Below, piece after piece: positions 1-9,979 of a stretch of DNA of 64,000 nucleotides. The notes under the pieces were generated by a model. The model was not told the origin of the DNA and ran no database searches. It saw nothing but the letters and a program-made list of their open reading frames with translations. The first letter of the stretch is position 1; each line of letters opens with the position of its first letter. The position numbers were made by a program, and so were the translations under genes. This DNA comes from Anaerolineales bacterium UBA6055 (lineage in GTDB: Bacteria; Chloroflexota; Anaerolineae; Aggregatilineales; Phototrophicaceae), in NCBI GenBank assembly GCA_002428985.1, contig DIYL01000054.1:186001-250000 (forward strand), in the 5' to 3' direction.

Positions 1-1976
1 ATCCATCCCACGACAGGTTGCCCATTGAGTGTAGTAGAGACTTGCCACATACGAATTCCTTCACGACATTGTGCTCCATCTAATACATCCATAACTAATC
101 CTGCCGGAATCTGATGGGTTGGATAGGGATCGGATAAGTCAATGCGCATTGCGATTGTTCCACCGCCAGGATTAATCGAGAGGGCGGACATACCAACTTG
201 CAACTGAGATGCAGGCGATTGTAAGCAATCGACTTGTACAATAATTTCTGGTGCAAGTGGCATTGGTGTTATAACTTCCAATGTCGGTTGAAGTGGGGCA
301 ACTTGAAGATCAAGTGTTGGCTGAGCAGTTGGTTGAAGAGGCACAACTTGAATATCGAGTGTCGGTTGGAGTGTTGGTTGAAGAGGCTCGACTGGGAGAT
401 CAAGTGTCGGCTGAGCAGTTGGCTCAATTGTGAGTGGATCAGCCAATTCAACAATAAAAGGTTCAAGGTAGTAGTTTTCACTATCGCCTTCTGCTGCCCA
501 TCCACCGACTGTAACATTCTCAGATTGAATTTGGATATTCCACCAGAAGTAATTATCTGCACAAGATGGACCGCCGACTACATTAACAACAGTTCCTTCT
601 AAGATTTGCATAATGTAATCGCCGGCCGGTGCAGTACGGATATTTAAGTCTGCGCCCGTAGAGTAAGTAACACGTGCTTGTTCGTTAAGTGACAGGCGAG
701 GTGTCGGTGCACTACCACAGGTTTGTTCTGGTGCTTGAATCGCATTATTGTCGCCGAGTTCAACATTGAGTTGAGCTTCTGTTGGGATACTTTGTAGGGA
801 GAAAAGCGCACCTTCTGGAGTTGTATAAACAACAGAGAATGGCTGTCCATCAGATTGGAATATCATTGTACCAAATTGATAGGCGAATGCATCCATATTA
901 AGGTCTGTCGAATGATATAGTTGCCAATCTAATGCGTTCACCGCAATAAAACCATCCTGTGTACTATGAATTGCGCCAATATTGGGGCCCAATGGCACAC
1001 TCGTATCCGATTGTGATGAGGTCACTGCATAATGAGGTTGTTGTACATTATTTTGCACACGATACCCAATCCATGCGCCATTATTTAACCATTGTGGGCT
1101 GTTCAATGTAAATGCACCACTGCTAACAATCGGCTGTGGTAGTTGAGCAACAGAATACTGTGTCGAGATGATATTGCCGATCATATTATTGGCAGGTTGC
1201 CCATTAAAATCAGTCACAACAGTTGCTCCATTTGTGCGTAAAGTATCATGTCCAGCAAACGGGCTATAAGGCAGGGCAGCAGGAATCACAGGTGCAGCAG
1301 CAAGAGCTGGTACCGGGTTATGATACCATTTGAATGATGGGAACATGGTTTGGGTTGGATCATTATTGACTGTCTGTAATGTAATGACATTCTGACCAAG
1401 ACCAGCATCGAGGGTGAACGAGGCAATTACAGGATAGTAACTGGTGTTTGTGATAAATGTCTGGGGCAGTACTGGACTGGTGCGTGATAAAACATCAACT
1501 GCGTTACCTGTAGCTGTTTCAAACACGATAATGCGCCAATCCCCGCTGACAGTATTACGTAGGGCTGTCACAAAATGCCCACCTGAGAAGGAAAATGTAT
1601 TCCTACTAGATGATATGAGTGCTTCATTAGGTTGTGTTTCATGCGATTGTATAAATTGCCCTGCAACGAAATCATAGAAGCCGATGCCGAGATTTCCATT
1701 ATTTAAGCTCACCATCAAAACCATGTACTGACCGTTAGGTGAGATTTCCATACGGAGCGTCACTGGGTTTTGCATTTCATTTGCCAACTTTGGTCGAGGC
1801 ATACTCGCTTGCTCGCCTTGTGGGCTGACCCAATGTAATGTATCTGTGTTGCGAACATATGTCACGGCATACCAACTCGATACGGGTAAGGGTGTTGCAG
1901 CTAAAGCAGTCTGCTGAGTGAGACCGCTAATGATGAAAATACTTAGGATTGCAATGATTGTGTAAAGTTTACTCAT
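1..1976 (-). CDS. Secreted SH3-domain protein with Pro/Thr-rich repeats, truncated by window edge
   Basis: An open frame runs from an ATG at 1976 to the left edge without a stop (658 codons seen; C-terminus missing). Residues 1-26 form a signal peptide ending in ALA, so the product is exported. About 400 residues follow with no family I can name; the style (quoted values, output, trends) suggests a beta-rich, possibly propeller-like domain, but this is not shown. Residues about 435-500 resemble a bacterial SH3 domain (NIRTAPAGDY, then WWNIQ and GGWAAEGD). A Pro/Thr linker made of 15-residue repeats follows at about 519-569, then a second SH3-like segment ending in VVGWM at the edge. Bacterial SH3 domains often bind cell-wall or surface ligands; the real ligand is unknown. 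It is divergent from the regulator at 2106. Confidence 0.75.
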   Translation of the reverse strand, partial: MSKLYTIIAILSIFIISGLTQQTALAATPLPVSSWYAVTYVRNTDTLHWVSPQGEQASMPRPKLANEMQNPVTLRMEISPNGQYMVLMVSLNNGNLGIGFYDFVAGQFIQSHETQPNEALISSSRNTFSFSGGHFVTALRNTVSGDWRIIVFETATGNAVDVLSRTSPVLPQTFITNTSYYPVIASFTLDAGLGQNVITLQTVNNDPTQTMFPSFKWYHNPVPALAAAPVIPAALPYSPFAGHDTLRTNGATVVTDFNGQPANNMIGNIISTQYSVAQLPQPIVSSGAFTLNSPQWLNNGAWIGYRVQNNVQQPHYAVTSSQSDTSVPLGPNIGAIHSTQDGFIAVNALDWQLYHSTDLNMDAFAYQFGTMIFQSDGQPFSVVYTTPEGALFSLQSIPTEAQLNVELGDNNAIQAPEQTCGSAPTPRLSLNEQARVTYSTGADLNIRTAPAGDYIMQILEGTVVNVVGGPSCADNYFWWNIQIQSENVTVGGWAAEGDSENYYLEPFIVELADPLTIEPTAQPTLDLPVEPLQPTLQPTLDIQVVPLQPTAQPTLDLQVAPLQPTLEVITPMPLAPEIIVQVDCLQSPASQLQVGMSALSINPGGGTIAMRIDLSDPYPTHQIPAGLVMDVLDGAQCREGIRMWQVSTTLNGQPVVGW
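288..422 (-). repeat. Three 45-bp in-frame tandem repeats (15-aa PT-rich units)
   Basis: Three consecutive 45-bp units encode PTAQPTLDLPVEPLQ, PTLQPTLDIQVVPLQ and PTAQPTLDLQVAPLQ, followed by a broken fourth unit (PTLEV). The exact 45-bp phase is visible on the plus strand at positions 311, 356 and 401. It is a coding linker repeat between two SH3-like segments, not a CRISPR or noncoding repeat. Confidence 0.9.
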
Positions 1977-2059
1977 GATTTGTTTCTCTCATAGTTTCGT
2001 TTTCAAATACATGATTATGTTAGAATAGACGAGGAGTGGTTGTGACCTCTCCTATGAGG

Positions 2060-2069
2060 GGTGTACACC
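2060..2069. promoter_or_regulatory. Perfect 10-bp palindrome in divergent promoter region
   Basis: GGTGTACACC is a perfect palindrome 36 bp before the ATG of the regulator at 2106. A possible extended -10 element (TG-T-TAGAAT, 2018-2026) lies upstream on the plus strand, which would put the palindrome in the 5' leader. It could be an operator for the LuxR-type protein; this is inference. Confidence 0.3.
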
Positions 2070-2105
2070 GTATTTACGAGTTTTTTGTATTTGGGATGAG
2101 ATTTA

Positions 2106-4532
2106 ATGGATGCGTTGATCGTGCAAGATGCGTTAAGTGAACGAGAAATTGAAATTGTAGAGTTATTAAATGAAGGACTAACCAACCGCGAGATTGCAAA
2201 CAAAACTGGGCTAACATTATATACGGTTAAGTGGTATCTCAAACAAATATATAGCAAACTACATGTGAATAACCGGACACAAGCAGCCACGAAAGCACGC
2301 GAACTCGGCCTATTTGACAACAAGCCTGAATCTGTAGCGACAAAGCCCGCACCGATCATCGCTTTACCAGAAACGCTGACGCCATTTTATGGTCGTCAAG
2401 ACGAATTATCCCGTATTGGTACAATGCTGTCCGACGATTCCAGTCGACTTATTACACTACATGCAGCCGGCGGTATGGGTAAAACTCGCCTTGCGTTGGA
2501 AGCCGCTCATCAGTTCAAATCACAATTTGAAGATGGGGCATTTTTTGTATCATTGGGGAGTGTACGAAGTGAACCACTTATCACAATCATGGAATTATTA
2601 CAGTTGTCATCAGACCGCACAGAGGATGTGTTAGCCGACCTTGGGGCATATTTACATGATAAGCAGTGCCTCATTGTTCTGGACAATTTTGAACATCTGA
2701 CATCGTATTCATCGCGCCTTACACAACTATTGGCACAGACTAAATTCCTCAAACTGATTGTTACATCGCGTGAAGTTCTGCGAGTAAAGGGTGAAGTCGT
2801 TTTTCCTTTACAAGGCTTATCTGGAAGTACCGATGTCAAACAAATAGGAGATAGCGCAGCTTACCAACTATATCTCCAACGCGCACAGGCAGCATTTCCA
2901 GAATTTGAACCAACTAAAGCAGAGCAAGAGACCATTGCGAAAATTTGCGAATTATTAGGCGGTATGCCATTAGCGATTGAAATTGCCGCAGGTTGGACCT
3001 CTGTACTAACAGTTGAGGATACGTTATCGCGATTACAATCGAGCCTCGATTTATTGACTACAGATGAACAAGATCGCCCTGAACGTCATCAGAGTATCCG
3101 TGCAACATTTGACTACTCATGGAATCTACTCTCGTCTGATGCTCAGAATACATTGGTTGCATTGGGTATTTTTGATGCTAATGGATTCACATTTGATGCA
3201 GCCGAAAAAATCGCACATGCAACGCCTGTAATTATCAAGCAATTAACCGATAAAGCGTTGATACAACGTTATGATCAGAAACGCTTTGCATTCCACCCCT
3301 TAATACGTCAATATGTTCGCGAACGATTGAAGCGTGACAATGAGCTACATGAATCCATCAAAACACAGTTCAGTGAATATTATTTTGGCATTGTGATGGA
3401 TCAAATTTATGGGATTCGTAAACATATAGATTTACGGATTGTTCGCCGCTTTGCACAGGAAATGTATAACTTATACCATGCATGGCGGATAGCAATGGAG
3501 CAGGGGCGAATAGATTGGATAGAGAAAGCTGCCGAAGTAGGATATTTGGCAGAAGCTATGTCACTGTGGCGAGAGGCAGAACAGTTATTTGGCATCACGA
3601 TGGAATTTGTGCCCAAAGAATATGAAGTAATTCACGGGCGATTATCAGCGTTTCGTGCAATTTATGCTTACCGTATATATGATATTGAGAAAATGCGTGA
3701 CTATGGTTTACGTAGTTGGGAACTCTTAAAAGACACCCCTTACGCTCTAGATGCAGCATCAGCACTGGCATATCTCGCCGTAGCTGAGTCGTTTCTAGGG
3801 GAGGTTGATAAAGGGTTCGAGTTACTCGATAAAATCGAAACTTTGTTGGAGCGTGATGATTTGCCCGATCATGCATACGCCGAAGGGATCATTCAAGGCG
3901 CGCGCCCGACATTCCTCGTTTATGCAGGTCATGCTGAAGAAGCGATTCCTTTAATGAAACAAATTCATACAAATAAGTGGCATGAGGTTCATATCCACCT
4001 ACCAGAAGCCTATATCGATTTGAATAAACCTCATGATGCATGGGAAGCATTAGAAAGACTCTATGATGTAGCATTGGATAATAAACGGTATCAGGCGGCT
4101 GTATATGCGACATTTTATTTGACAGTTATAGATGCCAATGCTTATTCCAAAGTAAAAGTCCTATCATATAGCTTATCTGAGTTAACACAGATTAGTGGAC
4201 ACTATCCAGCAATTGCTAAATATGCTCACTACTTTGGGACATTGCTCACTAAACGAGGTTATGAGGAGTGGGGTCGATTAATGTTCCTCGGGAATATTCA
4301 TATGTTGTATAAACTCGGCGAAACATCGTGGATGTATTATTATAGTTTGCGTGTAGCTCGCGCTTTACAAACCTCTCAACCGGATAGGTCGGAAGCGATT
4401 TGTTCTATCCTAGCACATGACACCGTTGCACCAGCCGATATACAAGCTATGGCACATACAATGCTAAATCCGAATAAGCCCATAGGTGTATATAAAGACT
4501 TTATCTCGGCTATGGAAACGATTCTTGGCTAG
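2106..4532 (+). CDS. STAND-type regulator: N-terminal LuxR HTH, NB-ARC ATPase, helical repeats
   Basis: The 808-residue protein begins with a GerE/LuxR-type helix-turn-helix at about residues 9-68 (LSEREIEIVELLNEGLTNRE, TVKWYLKQIYSKL). An NB-ARC-like ATPase follows: Walker A AGGMGKT at 121-127, Walker B CLIVLDN at 188-194, TSRE at 220-223 and a GMPLAIEIAAG motif near 296. The C-terminal 400 residues are helical and TPR-like. Classical LAL/MalT regulators carry the LuxR domain at the C-terminus, so this is the reversed architecture. STAND proteins switch on ATP and ligand binding and then oligomerise; here the output is presumably transcription. The inducer is unknown. The gene ends 6 bp before the convergent kinase gene. 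GGGATGAG upstream may serve as ribosome binding site. Confidence 0.85.
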   Translation: MDALIVQDALSEREIEIVELLNEGLTNREIANKTGLTLYTVKWYLKQIYSKLHVNNRTQAATKARELGLFDNKPESVATKPAPIIALPETLTPFYGRQDELSRIGTMLSDDSSRLITLHAAGGMGKTRLALEAAHQFKSQFEDGAFFVSLGSVRSEPLITIMELLQLSSDRTEDVLADLGAYLHDKQCLIVLDNFEHLTSYSSRLTQLLAQTKFLKLIVTSREVLRVKGEVVFPLQGLSGSTDVKQIGDSAAYQLYLQRAQAAFPEFEPTKAEQETIAKICELLGGMPLAIEIAAGWTSVLTVEDTLSRLQSSLDLLTTDEQDRPERHQSIRATFDYSWNLLSSDAQNTLVALGIFDANGFTFDAAEKIAHATPVIIKQLTDKALIQRYDQKRFAFHPLIRQYVRERLKRDNELHESIKTQFSEYYFGIVMDQIYGIRKHIDLRIVRRFAQEMYNLYHAWRIAMEQGRIDWIEKAAEVGYLAEAMSLWREAEQLFGITMEFVPKEYEVIHGRLSAFRAIYAYRIYDIEKMRDYGLRSWELLKDTPYALDAASALAYLAVAESFLGEVDKGFELLDKIETLLERDDLPDHAYAEGIIQGARPTFLVYAGHAEEAIPLMKQIHTNKWHEVHIHLPEAYIDLNKPHDAWEALERLYDVALDNKRYQAAVYATFYLTVIDANAYSKVKVLSYSLSELTQISGHYPAIAKYAHYFGTLLTKRGYEEWGRLMFLGNIHMLYKLGETSWMYYYSLRVARALQTSQPDRSEAICSILAHDTVAPADIQAMAHTMLNPNKPIGVYKDFISAMETILG

Positions 4533-4538
4533 AGCCTA

Positions 4539-7500
4539 CTATTGACAGGCGAATGTATTAGCAAATAGATGTTCAATATCATCCGGTACAGATGTCATGT
4601 TTGCAACTGTACAAGCGTGCTGAACCCACGCATCAACAGACAGTTCCCATAACCCCATCGTGCCATCTCGGAGTAGACTGTAGACTCGTGTTCCATCTGA
4701 AAACAATGCGATCCCCCAGTCTGAAGAGGGTGTTGTTAGGGGTTGACCAATAGGTTGACGGCGGTCTATATCCCATACAACGACAGAACTATCACGTCCT
4801 GTGGTTACTAATACATCATCTATTTTTATGATGTCTAAAATCCAGTCTGAGTGGGCTTGTGGAAAGTGTGTATTCTGCCAAGTATCGGTATCCCACTCAA
4901 TCACAAGTGCATCATACCCGACTGTGTACAACCTACCGTTATCATGAAGAACTCTAGTAACGACACCATCGTGACCACCAGTGATTACTTGAGTGACTTC
5001 AAGTGTCTCTGCTTGATGCAACCGCATCAGCCCGGTACGGTCAATTGACAAAATTTGATCACGATTAAGATAAGTAATAATCGCGATACTTTCGTCAACA
5101 GGTAGTATATGTGTTTGTTGTAGAGTATTGGAAGCGACATCCCACTGTAGAATTGCGCCTTCTTCATCGACTGATAGTAGCGTCTGCCCATCAGGGGCAA
5201 ATGCCATATCTAGAATGATACTATTATGACCATGCAGAGTCATTGAATCAGATAAAGTATCTCGATTAGATAATTGGATCGTTTGGTCTATTAATGCGAT
5301 TGCAACGAATTCAGTCGCGTCAGTATATGTGATGTCGGTCACAAATCCATTTAGAGGTCGAATTTCCTCTAGGCCACCTGTTTGTAAATCTAATACCTGC
5401 AACATCGTATCGGATTCACTAGGTTGCGTGACAATAATCACTTTGGTTTCTAAGGGTTGGCTTGCAATAATATTTGAACCGAGTGAATCGAGTGCGATGA
5501 GTGGATACGGCAAATTATCTAGCGCCCAATCGATCAAGATACCGTTACGGTCGGTGCTGAGAAAATGATTGTCAGATAATTGGGCAACTGCCCAAATAGG
5601 GGCAGTATGTCGGGTAAATGGTGCGTCAATACGTCGCCCCGTTGCTACATCCCATCTTTGAATAGTTCCATCGGCACTAGCCGTTAACATTTGATCTCCA
5701 TCTGAGTCAAAAGAAACCTGACGTATCCAGTCGGAGTGACGTGTGGGGATTTGACCAATTGCTTGCAGATTAATCATATCCCAGACAATTAAATTTAAGT
5801 CGGCACCTGCTGATGCAAGTAATGTTCCATCAGGAGATATATCGAGTGACAGTACCCAGTTAGTGTGCCCTTCAAATTCATAAAGTGGCTCACCAGAAGA
5901 CGCAGATATACCGTAAATAATACTGTTTTCACCTGCCACGAATAAAGTATCATTGACAGGCTGATAGGTAATTGCCAGAAGGGGGTTTTCACTAATCAGC
6001 ACATCAAATAGCAAAGCATCATTCTCAAGATCAAATGCAAAGACGTTACCAGCACGATCTGCACCATACAAAATCATCCCACTATTGTTCCAGACTAACG
6101 CCCAGACCTCATCGTCACGAGTATCAGAGTGGATAAGATTCCCTGAAATACGATCTAGAATGGCATAACCGGATTGTCCCCCAACAGCAAGGTACATATC
6201 ATCAGGGTGTGATGCAACAGTATTGAGCACACTCAATGAATCTATTGTGGCAAATTCTTGATGACTTTTTTGCTCTATATCCCAACGAATCACTTGATTA
6301 GAGTCACCAACAGTATAAGCAAATTTTTTATCTGAGGTCACAGCAATATCACGAATCGGTATGTCTTGTGAGAAATACATGTTAATCAAACGATGATCTG
6401 CAAGAACATTGGCAAGGCTATCGCGCGCTTCAAATGTATCCGCTGTTGTTACAGCTTGCGCTGCCAAAATCAAAGCCTGTCGTCCATTAGCCCTTACGTT
6501 CAGCGCAGTAGCAGCTAATGCTTGTGATTGTGACCGTTCAGATTGTGTATTGGCTCGGTCACGTTCTTCCAGAGCATCTTGTCGCGCAACTTGTGCCTGA
6601 TTTTGTTGGTCAATTGCAATGGCTGAGACAATTATGGATGCAATTGTCAGCACAATGAGTCCAATCACAGCACCATACCGTAGTCGTCGTGATCGTTGTC
6701 GTAGTTGCTGGCTAGCTTGAATATAATGCCTATCATCTTGGTTGAGAACAATAACTGGATTGCCCAGTATATTTTCGTACTGAATAAGTTGAACATCGCG
6801 AGCAAGAAAACTGTTATTGTAGTCATTTTCGAGCCAATTTTGGATGCTGATGTTTAGCCGGCGATACATGGTTAAGGTATTGCGATTTTCAGCAATCCAT
6901 AACTGGAGTCGTGTCCATGTACCTAATAGTGCTTCATGTGCAACCTCAATCGTGGGTTGTCGCGAAATGGGGTCACGATCAAAACTCAGTAAACGACTGT
7001 CGCCAAATTTGTTGATCACAGGTTTAACAGTCTCCAGAGTATCAATGTTTATTGCATTTTCCCACAAAATTCTACGCCGAATGGCATCATTAGATTCCGA
7101 TAGAATAATCAACTGCAAAAACAAACGCTCAGCAATGCGCTGTTCAGCTTTCGACAATGTGACATATACAGATTCTGCACTTTGAACTACTGCTCCTTGT
7201 AAACGCCCCATATTTTCATAACTTTGGAGTAGCAATGTTTGACCTGTGCGTTGCTCAAAAAGTTCAGTGATAGCAAATTGAAGTAAGGGAAGGGCATTTG
7301 GTTGATCAATTGTGTCAGCAATTAACTGAGTTACTAGACCAGATTCAACAGTACAACCTACTGACTGAGCGGGTTCTGTGATGACATCGGCTAAATTGGT
7401 GGGGGACATTGGTAAAATAGTAACTGTATTACGTTGAATTAATTCCCCAAGCTCGCGGTAAGCAAGTGGCTTATCATAAAAATCAGCGCGTAATGTCACG

Positions 7501-8957
7501 ACGATTGTTATATTTAATGTTGACTTTGAAAGTTGAACAAGCAACTCAATAAATTGAGCCTGTTCTTGACTATCTGTTACTTGGGTGAAAACTTCCTCAA
7601 ATTGATCGATCAGCAGAAATATGGGTATTCCACCAACCATTTGACGAATCATTTCACTTGAACCATCTGGATCATTTTGGAGTGCATTAATGAAGTTATC
7701 TTGCGACTCAAATGCAATACTATTGAGTTGTTGTGCTAATGTTTGAATAGGTGTTGTGCCCGGTGTCATCGTGATATACAGCCATGTTCCCGAGTCATTT
7801 ATGACTCCTGAGCGTAGCCGTGGAATCAAACCTGCACGAACAATACTGGACTTACCACTTCCGCTTGCTCCAATGACTGTTAAGAATGCTGGTTCGTCAT
7901 GCTCATGTTGATTTTCTAGACGTTCAAGCATTTGTTGAATCACAGCACTACGCCCATAAAAATCATTTGCATCTAACTCACTAAATGCATTTAACCCTTT
8001 ATATGGATTGCGATTAATGACAAGTGGCTCATCAGAAAACTGAACTGTATCTGTTAGTTGCTGTCCAAAATCAATCGTCTGGAATTGTTGAGTTGCGACA
8101 ACATTGGATGCCGCAGTAAAGGTTGCGTCCGGTACTTCACGTAATACAGCAACAAGCTCATGGACAAATTCCATTATATGCTCATGCCGATCTTCAGGTA
8201 ACTTGGATGATGCTCGGAGTAACGGAATATCTAACTCTTCAGGCAGATCAGTTCGATACTTACTGACTGAAGGAAAAGTCGAGTTAATTTGTTGCATGAG
8301 AATGTTATCAATCGTATCGCCAGTGAATGGTGGACGTCCCGTAAGAATCTCATAGGTGGCTATGGCAAATGCATAAATATCACTCTTATGTGTGACTTCA
8401 TCTTCGAGGATCAGCTCAGGAGGCATATATTCAGGTGTTCCCAAGCGCATAAACTCAGGGTCAATGGACGCTTTTCGTTGGGATTCAATAGCAATACCAA
8501 AATCTGTCAGATAGAAATTATTATTATCGTCGAGCAAGATATTATCGGGTTTAATATCGCGATGGATGATATTGTGCCGATGAACAAAATCAAGCGCTGA
8601 GCCAATTTGTGTGAGCATAGAAATCAGTGTACTCACATCATAATTCTGCGATACGTCAGTTCGTATGCTACCACCACTTAACCAACGCATGACAATGAAT
8701 GCACTATCAGGCTCACGCCAAAAATCATGGATTGGTACGATATGCGGATGTTCTAGTCGGGCAATAATTTGCGCTTCAATTTCAAAACGTCGGATGAAAT
8801 CTATATTTTTGACGATTCTTTGATTATCGATGGATTTAATAGCAACATCACGTTGGACACTATTTTGATGAGCACGATAAATAGACCCAAACCCACCTTG
8901 TTGTACAAAGTCTAGAATATGATAACCACGTAATAATTGTCCAACATCTAATGGCAC
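4539..8957 (-). CDS. Ser/Thr protein kinase fused to STAND ATPase and WD40 propeller
   Basis: This 1472-residue protein has a full Hanks-type kinase at about residues 12-275: glycine loop GGFGS, Lys41, Glu61, HRD at 132-134, DFG at 152-154 and GTPEYMPPE at 173-181. A STAND/AAA module begins near NPYKGLNAF (about 316) with Walker A GASGSGKSS near 360 and LLIDQFEEVF as Walker B. A hydrophobic helix at about 760-785 is a likely membrane anchor, followed by a Gln/Arg-rich coiled segment. About ten WD40-like repeats fill 870-1450 (for example SADGTIQRWDVATG). It starts with GTG at 8957; no better ATG precedes the kinase. It lies 17 bp after the FHA gene, so the two are probably co-transcribed. A sensor-signalling role at the inner face of the membrane is likely; substrates are unknown. 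Confidence 0.88.
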   Translation of the reverse strand: MPLDVGQLLRGYHILDFVQQGGFGSIYRAHQNSVQRDVAIKSIDNQRIVKNIDFIRRFEIEAQIIARLEHPHIVPIHDFWREPDSAFIVMRWLSGGSIRTDVSQNYDVSTLISMLTQIGSALDFVHRHNIIHRDIKPDNILLDDNNNFYLTDFGIAIESQRKASIDPEFMRLGTPEYMPPELILEDEVTHKSDIYAFAIATYEILTGRPPFTGDTIDNILMQQINSTFPSVSKYRTDLPEELDIPLLRASSKLPEDRHEHIMEFVHELVAVLREVPDATFTAASNVVATQQFQTIDFGQQLTDTVQFSDEPLVINRNPYKGLNAFSELDANDFYGRSAVIQQMLERLENQHEHDEPAFLTVIGASGSGKSSIVRAGLIPRLRSGVINDSGTWLYITMTPGTTPIQTLAQQLNSIAFESQDNFINALQNDPDGSSEMIRQMVGGIPIFLLIDQFEEVFTQVTDSQEQAQFIELLVQLSKSTLNITIVVTLRADFYDKPLAYRELGELIQRNTVTILPMSPTNLADVITEPAQSVGCTVESGLVTQLIADTIDQPNALPLLQFAITELFEQRTGQTLLLQSYENMGRLQGAVVQSAESVYVTLSKAEQRIAERLFLQLIILSESNDAIRRRILWENAINIDTLETVKPVINKFGDSRLLSFDRDPISRQPTIEVAHEALLGTWTRLQLWIAENRNTLTMYRRLNISIQNWLENDYNNSFLARDVQLIQYENILGNPVIVLNQDDRHYIQASQQLRQRSRRLRYGAVIGLIVLTIASIIVSAIAIDQQNQAQVARQDALEERDRANTQSERSQSQALAATALNVRANGRQALILAAQAVTTADTFEARDSLANVLADHRLINMYFSQDIPIRDIAVTSDKKFAYTVGDSNQVIRWDIEQKSHQEFATIDSLSVLNTVASHPDDMYLAVGGQSGYAILDRISGNLIHSDTRDDEVWALVWNNSGMILYGADRAGNVFAFDLENDALLFDVLISENPLLAITYQPVNDTLFVAGENSIIYGISASSGEPLYEFEGHTNWVLSLDISPDGTLLASAGADLNLIVWDMINLQAIGQIPTRHSDWIRQVSFDSDGDQMLTASADGTIQRWDVATGRRIDAPFTRHTAPIWAVAQLSDNHFLSTDRNGILIDWALDNLPYPLIALDSLGSNIIASQPLETKVIIVTQPSESDTMLQVLDLQTGGLEEIRPLNGFVTDITYTDATEFVAIALIDQTIQLSNRDTLSDSMTLHGHNSIILDMAFAPDGQTLLSVDEEGAILQWDVASNTLQQTHILPVDESIAIITYLNRDQILSIDRTGLMRLHQAETLEVTQVITGGHDGVVTRVLHDNGRLYTVGYDALVIEWDTDTWQNTHFPQAHSDWILDIIKIDDVLVTTGRDSSVVVWDIDRRQPIGQPLTTPSSDWGIALFSDGTRVYSLLRDGTMGLWELSVDAWVQHACTVANMTSVPDDIEHLFANTFACQ

Positions 8958-8974
8958 GCAATCAACCGATCAAT

Positions 8975-9979
8975 TTAATCTGCTACCTTAAAATTGTAAT
9001 TGAAAATCACCTCAAGTAACCGTTCAAACTCTTGTTTATAGTGCGCCTGTTGTTCACTAGGTACTAAAGGCAACTGTTGCTCTATAAATTGTTGCGTTAG
9101 GTCTGCATCGGGTTGAAGCAATTGAGGGTCAATTGCTTGTGTGGTTTCATCAGTGACTGGTGTATTCATTATTGCCGAACTATTTTGTAGGAACTGCAAT
9201 ACTTCATGTTCAATATTAAATTCAACAACAATTGATGATTGTTTTAATGAGATAGATGTAATCGAAATTTCGCGTATTGAACGTTTCTTTGCTTGATCTA
9301 ACGTTTTCATCATCGTCATTATTTTTGACAGATAGGGCATAAGAACTTCACTAATATAACCCGGTGCTAATCCTAATTGCTGTGGGTTTACATCAGTCGT
9401 TTGTAACACAAGTTGATTGGCTGCCGACTGATTAGAAATAGGCATTGTATGTGATGGTGAAGGTATTGGTGTTGGATCGTCTCTATATGTAACAGAAAGT
9501 CTTACTGTACCAACTTGGAATTGATCCCCATTGCGAACAGGGTATCGTTGATGTGGGAGTAATAATTTACCATTTAACCAAGATCCATTGCGGCTTCCCA
9601 TATCCTCAGCATACCATGAATCAGTCGAGAATATGAAACGGAGGTGTTTACGAGAGATACTTGAGTAGTTGATGGGCAGACCACTGACATCAATATCTGG
9701 ACGTTGCTCTGAGTTCGGATCTGCACGTCCGATGATAATCTCTCGGCGATTTGTGAAGGTTATAGGCGTATCTGCACCGCTGATATCAAGAGTAATCGAT
9801 GGTTTAGCAACCCGCTCTTTATCCAACTTCATCCGGATACGCGCAATTGAGTCTGCAACAGACACAGTTGTACTTTGTTGTCTTTTTCTCAATGTATCAC
9901 TTGTTTCGGGTGTTTCATTGATCATTGCTTCATCAGGCTGGGAAAGTGGCGATGAATCCCCTTTTTTATCTTTAGTCAT
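8975..9979 (-). CDS. FHA-domain protein, probable partner of the adjacent kinase
   Basis: The 334-residue protein carries one forkhead-associated domain at about residues 60-166, with the conserved GR at 84-85, SISRKH at 107-112 and GSRNGSWLNG at 128-137. FHA domains bind phosphothreonine peptides. The N-terminal 50 residues are polar and Ser/Thr-rich (QQSTTVSV at 34-41), a plausible phosphorylation region by analogy with GarA-type proteins. The C-terminal half (about 200-334) is helical and polar with no known domain. AGAGG sits just upstream of the ATG at 9979. It is the first gene of a two-gene unit with the kinase at 4539-8957, which supports recognition of a kinase-phosphorylated target. 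That pairing is inferred from position. Confidence 0.85.
   Translation of the reverse strand: MTKDKKGDSSPLSQPDEAMINETPETSDTLRKRQQSTTVSVADSIARIRMKLDKERVAKPSITLDISGADTPITFTNRREIIIGRADPNSEQRPDIDVSGLPINYSSISRKHLRFIFSTDSWYAEDMGSRNGSWLNGKLLLPHQRYPVRNGDQFQVGTVRLSVTYRDDPTPIPSPSHTMPISNQSAANQLVLQTTDVNPQQLGLAPGYISEVLMPYLSKIMTMMKTLDQAKKRSIREISITSISLKQSSIVVEFNIEHEVLQFLQNSSAIMNTPVTDETTQAIDPQLLQPDADLTQQFIEQQLPLVPSEQQAHYKQEFERLLEVIFNYNFKVAD

Noticed and set aside
288..422. Possible CRISPR-like direct repeats
   Set aside because: The 45-bp units are contiguous with no spacers and are in frame within a Pro/Thr-rich coding linker.
4539..8957. Anti-phage STAND (Avs-like) defence gene
   Set aside because: The protein has a full regulatory kinase, a membrane helix and WD40 repeats but no nuclease, TIR or protease effector, and no defence genes lie beside it. 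A signalling role is the simpler reading.
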